Assembly: GCA_050734155.1 (NCBI GenBank)
Contig: JBOHUD010000100.1
Coordinates: 24,889 to 88,888, forward strand
DNA length: 64,000 bases
Direction: 5' to 3'
From: Aeolococcus sp050734155
GTDB taxonomy: Bacteria; Chloroflexota; Dormibacteria; Aeolococcales; Aeolococcaceae
Of this stretch, positions 33,264-42,063 are shown in pieces; the first letter of the stretch is position 1, and each line of letters starts with the position of its first letter. The notes below the pieces were generated by a model, which saw only the letters and a list, made by a program, of their open reading frames with translations, was not told the DNA's origin and made no database searches. A program made the translations under genes and the position numbers.

Positions 33264-33980
33264 ATGGAGAGGCAGATGCACGCCGTCAACAGCGCGGGGT
33301 TTGCCTCGCCGGCCGGGCTGACCGCGCTGCCCGTGGTGCTGGCCCCGGTCGCCGGCCGGCTGCACGTCCTGCTGGTGCGGCGCGAGGAGCAGCCGCAGGG
33401 CGGCATGTGGTCGCTGCCCGGCGGCTTCATGAGCGGCGCCGAGCATCCCGAGGAGACGGCGCAGCGCAAGCTCACCGAGAAGACCGGCGTCGGCGCCGTG
33501 TACATGGAGCAGCTGCAGACCTACGGCGACCCCACCCGCGACCCGCGCGGATGGATCCCGTCGGTCGCGTACCTCGGTCTCATCGACGCCGCCGTGCTGC
33601 GCGAGGAGGAGTCGGCGGCGCGCTGGGTGCCGGTCGACGCCCTGCCCGCCCTGGCGTTCGACCACGCCGCCGTGATCGCCGACGCCGTCGATCGGCTGCG
33701 CGGCAAGGTGTGGTGGTCGAACATCGCTGTCGGCCTGCTTCCCGAGCGCTTCACCATGCCCCAGGCGCGCCGGGTGTTCGAGGCCATCAGCGGGGTCACC
33801 TACGAGCCCTCCAACTTCCGGCGCGGGCTCGAGCAGTCCGGGCTGGTCCGCGCCACCGGGCGGGTCGTCAAGAACGGGCCGGGACGCCCCGCTGCGCTCT
33901 ACGAGTTCGTTGACCGGCAACCGGCGTGGAGCACGCGGCGGTCGAGGGTCCCGGCCACGGTGCGCACCGCTGCGCGCTGA
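33264..33980 (+). CDS. NrtR-like Nudix-domain transcriptional regulator
   Basis: A 238-residue protein. The Nudix domain (residues 20-140) has the start of a Nudix box, 'GGFMSGAEHPEETAQ', but then 'RKLTEKTGV', where REUxEE is normal. Two metal-binding Glu are therefore Lys and hydrolysis is unlikely. The C-terminal winged helix ('LPERFTMPQARRVFEAISG', 'SNFRRGLEQSGLV', 'GPGRPAALYEF') is that of NrtR, which binds ADP-ribose compounds and represses NAD-synthesis genes. No NAD genes are close, but a long inverted repeat lies just upstream. It converges on the HtrA protease gene. Confidence 0.88.
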   Translation: MERQMHAVNSAGFASPAGLTALPVVLAPVAGRLHVLLVRREEQPQGGMWSLPGGFMSGAEHPEETAQRKLTEKTGVGAVYMEQLQTYGDPTRDPRGWIPSVAYLGLIDAAVLREEESAARWVPVDALPALAFDHAAVIADAVDRLRGKVWWSNIAVGLLPERFTMPQARRVFEAISGVTYEPSNFRRGLEQSGLVRATGRVVKNGPGRPAALYEFVDRQPAWSTRRSRVPATVRTAAR

Positions 33981-35012
33981 TCATGTGTTGGGGCGTTCGA
34001 CCAGGGTGGCGTTGAGGGTGATCGTCCTGCCCGCGCGCCGCACCGTGCAGACGATGGTGTCGCCCACCTTGTGGGGCTGGATGAGCCCTCCCAGGGTGAC
34101 CCCGTTGTCGATGGCCACGCCGTCGATGGCGACCAGGATGTCGCCGGCCGCGAGCCCGGCCTGGGCCGCCGGGGTCCCGGCGCGCACCGACTTGACGTAG
34201 ACGCCGGGGCCGTCGAAGGCGGTGCCGTTCTCGATCGCGCTGATGCTGGTCAGGTAGTCGACGCCGAGGAAGGGGTGCTCCACCTTCCTGTGGCCGATCA
34301 GGCTCTCGGCGACGTAGCGGGCCAGGTCGGCGGGGATGCTGTAGCCGATGTTGGTGGCGTTGCCGGCGGTGGCCACGTTGACGCCGACCACAGTCCCGGC
34401 GGTGTCGGCCAGCGGGCCGCCGCTGTTGCCGGGGTTGATCGAGGCGTCGGTCTGGAGCACATCCTCCAGCGTCTCCGACGACGACCCGGCCTCGCCGCTC
34501 GCCTGGATGGTGCGGTGCAGCGCGCTGATCACCCCGACTGTGACCGAGCCCTGGTCGCCGAGCGGCGAGCCGATGGCGATGACCGCTTCCCCGACCGTGA
34601 GCTTCGACGATGTCCCGAACGTGGCCTGGGGCAGCGAGGTGGAGGGCACGCTGACCACGGCGATGTCGTCGAGCGGGTCGGTCCCCACCAACTTGGCCGC
34701 GAACTGATGTCCGTCGGGCATGACCACGTGCAGCGCGCTCGAGCCGGCGACGACGTGGTTGTTGGTGACCAGGTAGCTGAGCGACGCGTCCCTGGCGATC
34801 ACGAAGCCGCTGCCCAGCGACGAGGAGCTCTTCAGCGTGGCGATGATGGTCCCCACCGCCGGCCCCAGCCGGTTGGCCACGTCGACGGCGGCGGTGGTGG
34901 GAGCCTTGGCGGGGCTGGCGTTGACATGCACCTCGGCGACGCCCGGCCCGGTCTGCGGGCGGGCCGCGGCGAAGACCACCAGCCCGCCGACCACCAGTCC
35001 CACCACCAGCAT
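33981..35012 (-). CDS. Membrane-anchored HtrA/DegP-like serine protease
   Basis: A 343-residue S1C protease. The catalytic triad is visible as 'VTNNHVVAG' (His), 'DPLDDIAVV' (Asp) and 'NPGNSGGPLAD' (Ser). A PDZ domain follows ('GVYVKSVRAGTPAAQAGLAAG', then 'DILVAIDG'). The protein begins with a membrane helix if started at ATG 35012. The frame continues upstream for about 55 codons with a Pro-rich, coding-like sequence ('FPPPPPTPPGW', 'APAAPPQTGRRRPGPGW') typical of the cytosolic tail of such proteases, yet without ATG, GTG or TTG. The true start may be a rare codon near 35170. It acts outside the membrane in protein quality control. Confidence 0.92.
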   Translation of the reverse strand: MLVVGLVVGGLVVFAAARPQTGPGVAEVHVNASPAKAPTTAAVDVANRLGPAVGTIIATLKSSSSLGSGFVIARDASLSYLVTNNHVVAGSSALHVVMPDGHQFAAKLVGTDPLDDIAVVSVPSTSLPQATFGTSSKLTVGEAVIAIGSPLGDQGSVTVGVISALHRTIQASGEAGSSSETLEDVLQTDASINPGNSGGPLADTAGTVVGVNVATAGNATNIGYSIPADLARYVAESLIGHRKVEHPFLGVDYLTSISAIENGTAFDGPGVYVKSVRAGTPAAQAGLAAGDILVAIDGVAIDNGVTLGGLIQPHKVGDTIVCTVRRAGRTITLNATLVERPNT

Positions 35013-35221
35013 CGCCAGGCCGCCCCGCCAGCCCGGCCCGGGGCGACGCCGGCCTGTCTGCGGTGGCGCAGCGGGCGCCGCCGGCCGGTCGTGGAGCGCA
35101 GGTTGGTGGGGGCGCCAGCCCGGCGGAGTTGGCGGCGGGGGCGGGAAGGTTCCCTCAAGCTGGTCGATGGCACCTATTGTGGCCCGCGAATGCTGCGGAG
35201 CGACCTCTCGGCCGGCGCGTG

Positions 35222-36277
35222 GTGAGCCGGCTCACCTGCGCGCTGGGGCCGGATGCCGCGGGCACTCTGCTGCATCGCTTCATGGAATCGGCCGAGACCC
35301 GGCTCGACGTCGCCGTCTACGAGGCCGGACCCAGCTACGGCTGGCTCTTCCCACGCGCCGTCGAGCGCGGCGTGCGCGTCCGGCTGCTCCTCGACGGCCA
35401 CGGCGGCGCCAACCAGGGCTGCTTCGAGGAGCTCCGCTCCGCCCGCCGCCGGGGCGTGGTGGTGCCCTGCCGGGTGCGCCGCCGCCACGGCCTCCGCGAG
35501 GCCCACTGGAAGCTGATCGTCGCCGACGGCGACCGTCTGGCCGTGGGCACCGGCAACCTCATCGCCCGTGACGCTCCCGCCGACAGGCACGGCCGGTTGC
35601 CCCCGGACGCGCCGCCGCTGGCGGGCACGCGGGAATGGTGGGCGTTCGTGGACGGCGCCCCCACGCTGGCGGCGGCGGCGCGGGCGCGGATCACCGCGGT
35701 GTGGCGGGAGGCGGCGCCCCCGCCGCCGGTGTGGGCGGTCGAGCGCGTCCTGGAAGCCCCCCCGGTGGGCTCTCCCAAGCCCGCTGTCCCGCCCCTCCAG
35801 GTGGAGGTGTCGCCGCGCCGCCTCCAGCTGGCCGGCGACGCGCGCGAGGTCCTCACCGTCATCGAGGCGATGCTCGAGGGCCCCACCCGGCGCTGCCTGG
35901 TCACCGTCCCCTACATCCACACCTGGGCGCACGAGGTCCGCCCCCTCCTGGAGCGGCTCGCCGAGCTCCGCCACGGCGGCGCCGACGTGCGCGTGCTGCT
36001 GGGCGCGATCCCGGCCGGCGGCGACGTGGCCACCCTCCGCGACCGCGGGGTGCCGGCCCGGGTCATGGACCCGTTGCGCTGCACCACCGGCCACGCCAAG
36101 GGCCTGGTGGTCGACCGCAGCGTCCTGGTGATGTCGTCGAACTGGAGCGCCGGAGGGCTGGGGGCGTCGCTGGAGGCCGGCCTGCGCATCGACCATGCCG
36201 CCGCCACCGCCTACTTCGCCGACGCGTTCGAGCGAGATTGGACGGTCGCCGAGCCCGCCTGGAACGGCCGCGGTTGA
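35222..36277 (+). CDS. Phospholipase-D-like family protein
   Basis: A 351-residue protein from GTG 35222. It has two HKD-type halves: 'HWKLIVADGDRLAVGTGN' and 'HAKGLVVDRSVLVMSSNWS' (HxKx4D with trailing Asn/Ser). Each is preceded by 'VRLLLDGHG' or 'VRVLLGAIP' strands, the fold of PLD phosphodiesterases. There is no signal peptide, so it is probably cytosolic; bacterial members include nucleases, phospholipases and cardiolipin-synthase relatives. It ends 28 bp before lon. Substrate not predictable. Confidence 0.88.
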   Translation: MSRLTCALGPDAAGTLLHRFMESAETRLDVAVYEAGPSYGWLFPRAVERGVRVRLLLDGHGGANQGCFEELRSARRRGVVVPCRVRRRHGLREAHWKLIVADGDRLAVGTGNLIARDAPADRHGRLPPDAPPLAGTREWWAFVDGAPTLAAAARARITAVWREAAPPPPVWAVERVLEAPPVGSPKPAVPPLQVEVSPRRLQLAGDAREVLTVIEAMLEGPTRRCLVTVPYIHTWAHEVRPLLERLAELRHGGADVRVLLGAIPAGGDVATLRDRGVPARVMDPLRCTTGHAKGLVVDRSVLVMSSNWSAGGLGASLEAGLRIDHAAATAYFADAFERDWTVAEPAWNGRG

Positions 36278-36305
36278 AGCAGGGGAGCCGGGGTATCCTC
36301 GCCCC

Positions 36306-38867
36306 ATGACCGAGCTCCCCGCCGCCCCGCCGGACCAGTCCAACTCGGGCTCGGCCCGTCTCCCGGTGGTGCCGCTGCGCGACAACGTCGTCTTCCCCCA
36401 CCAGCTGGCGCCGCTCGCCGCCGGGCGTCCCCGTTCGGTGGCCGGACTGCAGGCGGCGGCCAACGCCGACGGACGCGTCATCCTCGCCGTCCAGCGCGAC
36501 GCCGAGCCGGACGACGTGGGCTTCCAAGATCTCCATGAGATCGCCGTGGTGGCCACCGTCGGCGCCCTGCGGCTGCTCCCCGGGGCCGGGGCGCACGCGC
36601 TGGTGGAGGGCCAGCAGCGAGTCCGCCTGCTCTCGTTCGAGAGCGACGGCGAGCACTGGTCGGCAGGGTTCGCCCCCATCGACGAGGGCGACGTCAGCGG
36701 CACCGAGGCCGATGCCCTGGCGGGCAGTGTCCGCCAGCTCTTCACCGAGTACGTCACCGCCGGCGGCCAGGTGCCCCCCGAGGTGGCGGCCGCCATGGCC
36801 CGGGCGAGTGGCCCCGGCCGGGTCGCCGACATCGCCTCGGCGGCGCCCGACCTCACCGTTGCAGAGCGCGTCGAGCTGCTCCAGGCGCTCGACGTCGTGG
36901 CCCGGCTGCGCCGGCTGGCGCCCCTGCTCGGCCGCCAGGTCGAGGTGGCCTCGATGCGCACCCGCATCCACGAGGACGTGCAGCGCACCATCAACAAGTC
37001 GCAGCGGGAGCACATCCTCCGCGAGCAGCTGAGGGCGGTGCGCAAGGAGCTCGCCGAGCTGGAGGGCGACGGCGAGGAGGGTGAGGACCTGGTCTCGCGC
37101 ATCGAGGCGCTGGGGATGCCTCCCCCGGTCCGGGCGCGGGCGCTCAAGGAGGTGTCTCGTCTCGAGCAGATCCCGGGCGCCTCGCCCGAGATGGGCATGG
37201 TGCGCACCTGGATCGACTGGCTCATCGAGCTTCCCTGGGGTGAGCGTCCCGTGGAGCAGATCGACATCGACCGCGCCGCCGCCATCCTCGACGAGGACCA
37301 CTACGGCCTCGACAAGGTGAAGGACCGCATCCTGGAGTGGATGGCGGTGCGCGATCGTGCCCAGCGCCGCGCTGCTGCGCTCGCCGCGACGGCAGCGCCG
37401 GCCCAGGAGGCCGAGACGCCCGATGAGCCGGCGGGGCCGCCGGTGGTGGGGGACGTGACCGACCCCATGGTCGACGCCACCACCCGCCCGCGGCGCGGCC
37501 TGCAGACACCCATCCTCTGCCTGGTGGGTCCGCCCGGGGTGGGCAAGACGTCGCTGGGGCGGAGCATCGCGCGGGCCATGGGACGCCGCTTCGTGCGCCT
37601 CTCGCTCGGCGGCATCCGCGACGAGGCGGAGATTCGCGGTCACCGCCGCACCTACATCGGCGCGCTTCCCGGCCGCATCATCCAGTCGATGAAGCAGGCG
37701 GGCACCGTCAATCCCGTCATCATGCTCGATGAAATTGACAAGGTTGGCACGGACTTCCGGGGTGACCCGTCGGCCGCTCTCCTCGAGGTGCTCGATCCCG
37801 AGCAGAACCGCGAGTTCAGCGACCACTACCTGGAGGTCGCCTACGACCTCAGCAATGTGCTCTTCATCACCACCGCCAACATGGTCGACACCATCAGCCC
37901 GGCACTTCGTGATCGCATGGAGCTGATCCGCATCAGCGGCTACACCGAGGCCGAGAAGCTGGGAATCGCCGAGAACCACCTGCTCCCCCGCCAGCTCGAG
38001 CAGCACGGCCTGGAGCACGGCGAGCTGCTCATCTCCCACGACACCCTGGTGGCCATCCTGCACGGCTACACCCGCGAGGCCGGGGTGCGCCAGCTGGATC
38101 GCACCATCGCCGAGATCGCCCGCAAGGTGCCGCGGCGGCTGGCCGGGGGCGCCGAGTCGGTGGTGGTTGAGCCCGCCCAGCTCAGCGAGTTCCTGGGGCC
38201 GCAGCGCTTCGATTACGGCGAGGCCCAGGATGACGACGAGGTCGGAGCGGTCACCGGCGTGGTGGTCAGCGAGGTGGGTGGCGACATCGTCACCGTCGAG
38301 GCCCTGGCCGTGGAGGCCAAGCCGGACCTCTCCCTGACGGGCCAGCTCGGCAGCGTCATGGAGGAGTCCGCACGGGCCGCGCTGACCTGGGCGCGCGTGC
38401 ACGCCGTCGAGTACGGCGCGCCCGGCAACTTCTTCGAGACCCACGCGCTCCACGTGCACGTCCCGGCCGGTGCCATCCCCAAGGACGGTCCCTCCGCCGG
38501 GGTGACCATGGTCACCGCCATGGTCAGCCTGGCGTCGGGGCGCAGGGTGCGCCGCGACGTCGCCATGACCGGAGAGGTGACCCTGCGCGGCCGTGTGCTT
38601 CCCATCGGCGGGGTCAAGGACAAGCTGCTCGCGGCGCACCGCTCCGGGCTGACCACCTTCATCCTGCCCCGCAAGAACCTGCGCGACCTCGACGAGATCC
38701 CCAGCGAGGTCCTCGACGCGGTGGAGATCGTCCCCGTCGACAGCGTCGGAGAGGTGCTGCAGCGCGCCCTGGTCGACGCGCCTGCGCAGCCGCGCGAACG
38801 GCGCAGCGCGGGCTTCCTGCTGCCCCTGCGCACCGACGAGGGACCCCATCCCACCATCACCGCCTGA
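36306..38867 (+). CDS. lon: ATP-dependent protease Lon (LonA type)
   Basis: An 853-residue cytosolic protease. The LON substrate-binding domain begins 'LPVVPLRDNVVFPHQL'; a coiled coil ('NKSQREHILREQLRAV') leads to the AAA+ domain with Walker A 'GPPGVGKTSLG' (near residue 407) and 'VIMLDEIDKVG'. The protease domain has the catalytic Ser in 'PKDGPSAGVTM' (near 728) and Lys in 'GGVKDKLLAAHR' (near 770). An Ala/Pro-rich insert of about 40 residues stands just before Walker A where most LonA have only a short linker. Lon degrades damaged and regulatory proteins. The next gene starts 3 bp after its stop. Confidence 0.97.
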   Translation: MTELPAAPPDQSNSGSARLPVVPLRDNVVFPHQLAPLAAGRPRSVAGLQAAANADGRVILAVQRDAEPDDVGFQDLHEIAVVATVGALRLLPGAGAHALVEGQQRVRLLSFESDGEHWSAGFAPIDEGDVSGTEADALAGSVRQLFTEYVTAGGQVPPEVAAAMARASGPGRVADIASAAPDLTVAERVELLQALDVVARLRRLAPLLGRQVEVASMRTRIHEDVQRTINKSQREHILREQLRAVRKELAELEGDGEEGEDLVSRIEALGMPPPVRARALKEVSRLEQIPGASPEMGMVRTWIDWLIELPWGERPVEQIDIDRAAAILDEDHYGLDKVKDRILEWMAVRDRAQRRAAALAATAAPAQEAETPDEPAGPPVVGDVTDPMVDATTRPRRGLQTPILCLVGPPGVGKTSLGRSIARAMGRRFVRLSLGGIRDEAEIRGHRRTYIGALPGRIIQSMKQAGTVNPVIMLDEIDKVGTDFRGDPSAALLEVLDPEQNREFSDHYLEVAYDLSNVLFITTANMVDTISPALRDRMELIRISGYTEAEKLGIAENHLLPRQLEQHGLEHGELLISHDTLVAILHGYTREAGVRQLDRTIAEIARKVPRRLAGGAESVVVEPAQLSEFLGPQRFDYGEAQDDDEVGAVTGVVVSEVGGDIVTVEALAVEAKPDLSLTGQLGSVMEESARAALTWARVHAVEYGAPGNFFETHALHVHVPAGAIPKDGPSAGVTMVTAMVSLASGRRVRRDVAMTGEVTLRGRVLPIGGVKDKLLAAHRSGLTTFILPRKNLRDLDEIPSEVLDAVEIVPVDSVGEVLQRALVDAPAQPRERRSAGFLLPLRTDEGPHPTITA

Positions 38868-38869
38868 GC

Positions 38870-39520
38870 GTGGACACGCTCCGCGACCTGGTCGAGCTGA
38901 CCGTCGTCGTCGACGCGGTGTACGACCAGAACTGCTACCTGCTGCACCGTCGCGACAGCGACTCCGCCATCGTCATCGACCCCGGGCTGCAGAGCGCCCA
39001 GGCTCTGCAGCTGCTCGAGCAGCGGGGCTGGCGCTGCGAGCGCATCCTGCTCACCCACGGACACGGCGACCACGTCAACGGGGTGCCCGCGCTGGTGGCC
39101 GCGCACGGGTGCCGGGTGGCCCTCCATCCCGGCGACCGCGAACAGCTGGTCACCATGCGCTTCCTCCCCGGCATCCCCGAGGACATCGCCGACGTGGTGG
39201 TCGACGACGACCTCAGCGATGGCCAGGTCATCGGCTGGCACGGCGTCGACATCGGGGTGATCCACACGCCCGGTCACACCCGGGGCTCGGTGTGCTTCCT
39301 GGCGGGGACCGACCTGCTCAGCGGCGACACGCTCTTCCGCCGGGGTGTGGGACGGGCCGACCTCCCCGGTGGCGACTGGCAGCAACTGCTGGTCAGCATC
39401 GAGCAGCGTGTCTATGCGCTGGCGCCCGACACCGTGGTGCATCCCGGTCACGGCCTGCGCACCACCATCGCCGAGGAGATGGTGTCCAACCCCTTCGTCG
39501 CGCACCCCCGCTACCGCTGA
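38870..39520 (+). CDS. Glyoxalase-II-like metallo-hydrolase
   Basis: A 216-residue metallo-beta-lactamase-fold enzyme from GTG 38870. Ligands are 'LTHGHGDHVNG' (HxHxDH), 'HTPGHTRGSV', the bridging Asp in 'LLSGDTLFRRGVGRAD', and 'VHPGHG'. It lacks the C-terminal domain of classical GloB, as in the short YcbL-type group of hydroxyacylglutathione-hydrolase-like or other thioester hydrolases. It probably shares a transcript with lon and converges on the Nudix gene. Confidence 0.92.
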   Translation: MDTLRDLVELTVVVDAVYDQNCYLLHRRDSDSAIVIDPGLQSAQALQLLEQRGWRCERILLTHGHGDHVNGVPALVAAHGCRVALHPGDREQLVTMRFLPGIPEDIADVVVDDDLSDGQVIGWHGVDIGVIHTPGHTRGSVCFLAGTDLLSGDTLFRRGVGRADLPGGDWQQLLVSIEQRVYALAPDTVVHPGHGLRTTIAEEMVSNPFVAHPRYR

Positions 39521-39522
39521 CG

Positions 39523-40104
39523 TCAGCGTCGGGCCTCGTTCCGCGCGATCCGGGTGATCAGCTCGTGGAGGATCGCCGCGGTCACGCCCCAGATGACGTT
39601 CCCCTCCGCCTCGTAGTAGTGCACCTCCCGGGCGTCCCCCTCGCCGCCGAAGGTGCGGGTGGTGTGGGGCGCCTCCATCAGGGTGTGCAGGTCGACACGG
39701 AACAGCCGGGCCACCTCGAAGGGCTCCGGCCGCAGCTCGAAGTCGGAGGTCTGAAGAGCCAGCACCGGGGTGAGCCAGTTGTCGGATGTTGCCGTCAGGA
39801 ATGGCGGCAACAGGCCGAGCACCTCCACCGCGGTGGCGGGCACGCCGGCCTCCTCACCGGCCTCGCGCAGAGCGGTGGCGACGATGGTGGCGTCGCCGGC
39901 CTCGCTGCCCCCACCCGGGAAACCGATCTGCCCGGCATGATGGCGGAGATGAGCGGTGCGCTCCAGGAAGAGCAGCGGCAAGCGCGCCTGGCTGCCGTCG
40001 AAGAGGAGCAGGACCGCGGCGCTGCGGCTCTGCGGGGGAGCCGCCAGGTGCGTGGTGTCGAGCGGGTCGACGACGCTGCGCAGGCGCTGCGCGAGGCTGC
40101 CCAT
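39523..40104 (-). CDS. CoA-diphosphatase-type Nudix hydrolase
   Basis: A 193-residue enzyme. 'LFLERTAHLRHHAGQIGFPG' is the CoA-specific signature (UPF0035) that precedes the Nudix box 'GGGSEAGDATIVATALREA', followed by GEEAGV. It splits CoA and its derivatives into phosphopantetheine and 3',5'-ADP; NudL is the E. coli counterpart. ATG 40104 is chosen, with GTG 40110 just upstream. It is on the same strand as, and downstream of, the esterase gene, 35 bp apart. Confidence 0.92.
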   Translation of the reverse strand: MGSLAQRLRSVVDPLDTTHLAAPPQSRSAAVLLLFDGSQARLPLLFLERTAHLRHHAGQIGFPGGGSEAGDATIVATALREAGEEAGVPATAVEVLGLLPPFLTATSDNWLTPVLALQTSDFELRPEPFEVARLFRVDLHTLMEAPHTTRTFGGEGDAREVHYYEAEGNVIWGVTAAILHELITRIARNEARR

Positions 40105-40139
40105 CGCGACACTGTAGCGGCGCGGCGGCGCCCAGCCGT

Positions 40140-40949
40140 TCAGGCCGAGGCGGTGCTCCTCGCCGCTCCCGCGGTGCGCGAGTGACTGTCGAACCACTCC
40201 AGGACGCAGGCGTTGACCTGCTCGCGGTCGACGTCGACGCTCATCCCGTGGCCGCTGCGCGGGAACGACCGGTGGCGCACCGCCCGGCTGCAGACCAGCC
40301 GCCGGGCGATCTCCGCGGCGTTGGCGGGGTCGATGGTGCGGTCACGCCCACCATGGAGGACGAGCACGGGTGCGCGGATCGCCGGCAGCTGGTCGCGCAC
40401 CTCGGCGAGGAGGCGGACGAACTCCTGGATGGAGCGCATCGGGCGCAGGCCGTGGGAGTGGAGCTCATCGATGGCGTCGAGGTCGTAGAGGTCGATGTCG
40501 TCACCGGGCCGCTGCCAGCGCATCACCCGGCGCGCCAGCGGCACCGCCCAGGTCGCCAGCCGGGACAGCCAGATGGGGGTGGCCAGCGTGGCCACCGCGG
40601 CGATGCGCAGGTCGGTGGCGGCGAGGTGGAGCGCGATGGTGCCGCCCATCGACTGCCCGGCGAGCATCACCTCGTCGCACTCGCCGGCCAGGGAATCGAG
40701 CTCGGCCTGCGCGGAGGCGGTCCAGTCGCGTCGCGTGGTCGCCTCCAGCGCCTCAGGGGTGCTGGCGTGGCCGGCCAGAGCCGGCCCGCGGCAGCGATAC
40801 CCGTGGGCGGCGAGGTGCTCGCCGAGGCGGCGCAGCTCGGGCGGCGTCCCTGCGAAGCCGTGGAGCAGGAGGACGCCGCGCCGCCCCTCACCAAGCGTCC
40901 AGTCCCGCACCGCCGCGGGATCGAACGGCGTCAGCGTGCGCGCGGTCAT
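40140..40949 (-). CDS. Alpha/beta hydrolase (carboxylesterase/monoacylglycerol-lipase-like)
   Basis: A 269-residue hydrolase. The oxyanion-loop region 'GVLLLHGFAGTPPELRRL', the nucleophile Ser in 'LAGQSMGGTIAL', the Asp in 'LVLHGGRDRTIDP' and the His in 'RSGHGMSVDVD' are all present in order. The opening 'GFAGTPPELRRL' resembles Est30 carboxylesterases and bacterial monoacylglycerol lipases. It is cytosolic, with no signal peptide. It is divergent from trpD, with 48 bp between the starts. Confidence 0.9.
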   Translation of the reverse strand: MTARTLTPFDPAAVRDWTLGEGRRGVLLLHGFAGTPPELRRLGEHLAAHGYRCRGPALAGHASTPEALEATTRRDWTASAQAELDSLAGECDEVMLAGQSMGGTIALHLAATDLRIAAVATLATPIWLSRLATWAVPLARRVMRWQRPGDDIDLYDLDAIDELHSHGLRPMRSIQEFVRLLAEVRDQLPAIRAPVLVLHGGRDRTIDPANAAEIARRLVCSRAVRHRSFPRSGHGMSVDVDREQVNACVLEWFDSHSRTAGAARSTASA

Positions 40950-40997
40950 GGGCGGCCGAGTATATGCGCGGCCCCTGGATGCTACCGTCGCCGCCAC

Positions 40998-42023
40998 GTG
41001 ACCGATGAGCTGATGCGCCATGCGCTGGAGAGGATCGTCGGCGGCGACTCGCTGGATGTCGCAGCCGCGCGCGCCGTCATGGACCTGATCATGGATGGCA
41101 GCGCCACCGACGCCCAGATCGGCGGCCTCCTCGCCGCTCTGCGCCTGCGTGGCGAGACCGTCGACGAGCTGACCGGCATGGTGATGTCGATGCGTGACCA
41201 CGCCACCCCGGTGCTGCTCGAACCCGGGGCTGTGGACACCTGCGGCACCGGGGGCGACGCCAGCAACACCTTCAACATCTCCACCGCCGCGGCCCTGGTG
41301 GCGGCCGCCGCCGGCTGCCGCGTCGCCAAGCACGGCAACCGCGCGGCCTCGTCGCGCTGCGGCAGCGCCGACGTGCTCGAGCAGCTGGGGGTGCGGGTGG
41401 CGCTCGACGCGGCCGGGGTGCGCCGCTGCGTCGACGAGGTGGGCATGGGGTTCATCTTCGCTCCCTCCTTCCACCCCGCCATGCGCCACGCCGCCGCCGC
41501 CCGCGGACAGCTGGGCTTCCGCACCGTGTTCAACGTGCTCGGCCCGCTGGCCAGCCCGGCGCGGGTGCGCCACCAGGCACTGGGCGTGGCCGGCACCGTC
41601 TCCGTGGCGGTCATGGCCGCGGTCCTGCAGCAGCTCGGCCACCGCCATGCGCTGGTGTTCACCGGTCCCGGTGGGATGGACGAGCTCGGACTCGACTCGG
41701 TCACCTGCGGCTACGAGGTCACCGAGAGCGGCGTTGGCGAGATCGAGATCGACCCCCAGGCGCTGGGCCTCCGCGCCGCGCCCCGCCAGGCGCTGGCCGG
41801 TGGCGACCCGGTCCTCAACGCCGCCGCCCTCCTCGCTGTTCTCGACGGCACCGCCGGTCCGCCCCGCGACGTGGTGCTCCTCAACGCCGCCGCCGCGATG
41901 GTCGCCGCCGATGTCGCCGCGGGCATGGCCGAGGGCATCGAGCGCGCCAGGGCGGCGATCGACTCCGGGGCTGCCCGGCGGACCCTGAGCGGGCTGGTCG
42001 CGGTCTCGCAGGCGGCCGCGTGA
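40998..42023 (+). CDS. trpD: Anthranilate phosphoribosyltransferase
   Basis: A 341-residue enzyme from GTG 40998. It joins anthranilate and PRPP in the second step of tryptophan synthesis. PRPP- and metal-binding motifs are 'DTCGTGGDASNTFNIST' and 'KHGNRAASSRCGSADVLEQLG'; 'FAPSFHPAMRHAAAAR', 'LGFRTVFNVLGPLASPA' and the late 'VTESGVGEIEIDP' follow the standard order. No other trp gene lies near. It is followed by the zinc-ribbon and rnhA genes on the same strand. Confidence 0.96.
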   Translation: MTDELMRHALERIVGGDSLDVAAARAVMDLIMDGSATDAQIGGLLAALRLRGETVDELTGMVMSMRDHATPVLLEPGAVDTCGTGGDASNTFNISTAAALVAAAAGCRVAKHGNRAASSRCGSADVLEQLGVRVALDAAGVRRCVDEVGMGFIFAPSFHPAMRHAAAARGQLGFRTVFNVLGPLASPARVRHQALGVAGTVSVAVMAAVLQQLGHRHALVFTGPGGMDELGLDSVTCGYEVTESGVGEIEIDPQALGLRAAPRQALAGGDPVLNAAALLAVLDGTAGPPRDVVLLNAAAAMVAADVAAGMAEGIERARAAIDSGAARRTLSGLVAVSQAAA

Positions 42024-42063
42024 TCGCCCGGCGCACCAGCCCGGATGGCGGGGAGGCGCCGCG

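Noticed and set aside
36063..38849. Very long minus-strand open frame opposite lon, with similar ones opposite the permease, GT2, Lhr, trpD and pnt genes
   Set aside because: High GC suppresses stop codons on the antisense strand. The translations are His/Asp/Gly/Arg-rich, have no domain motifs, and sit exactly across genes with clear family signatures.
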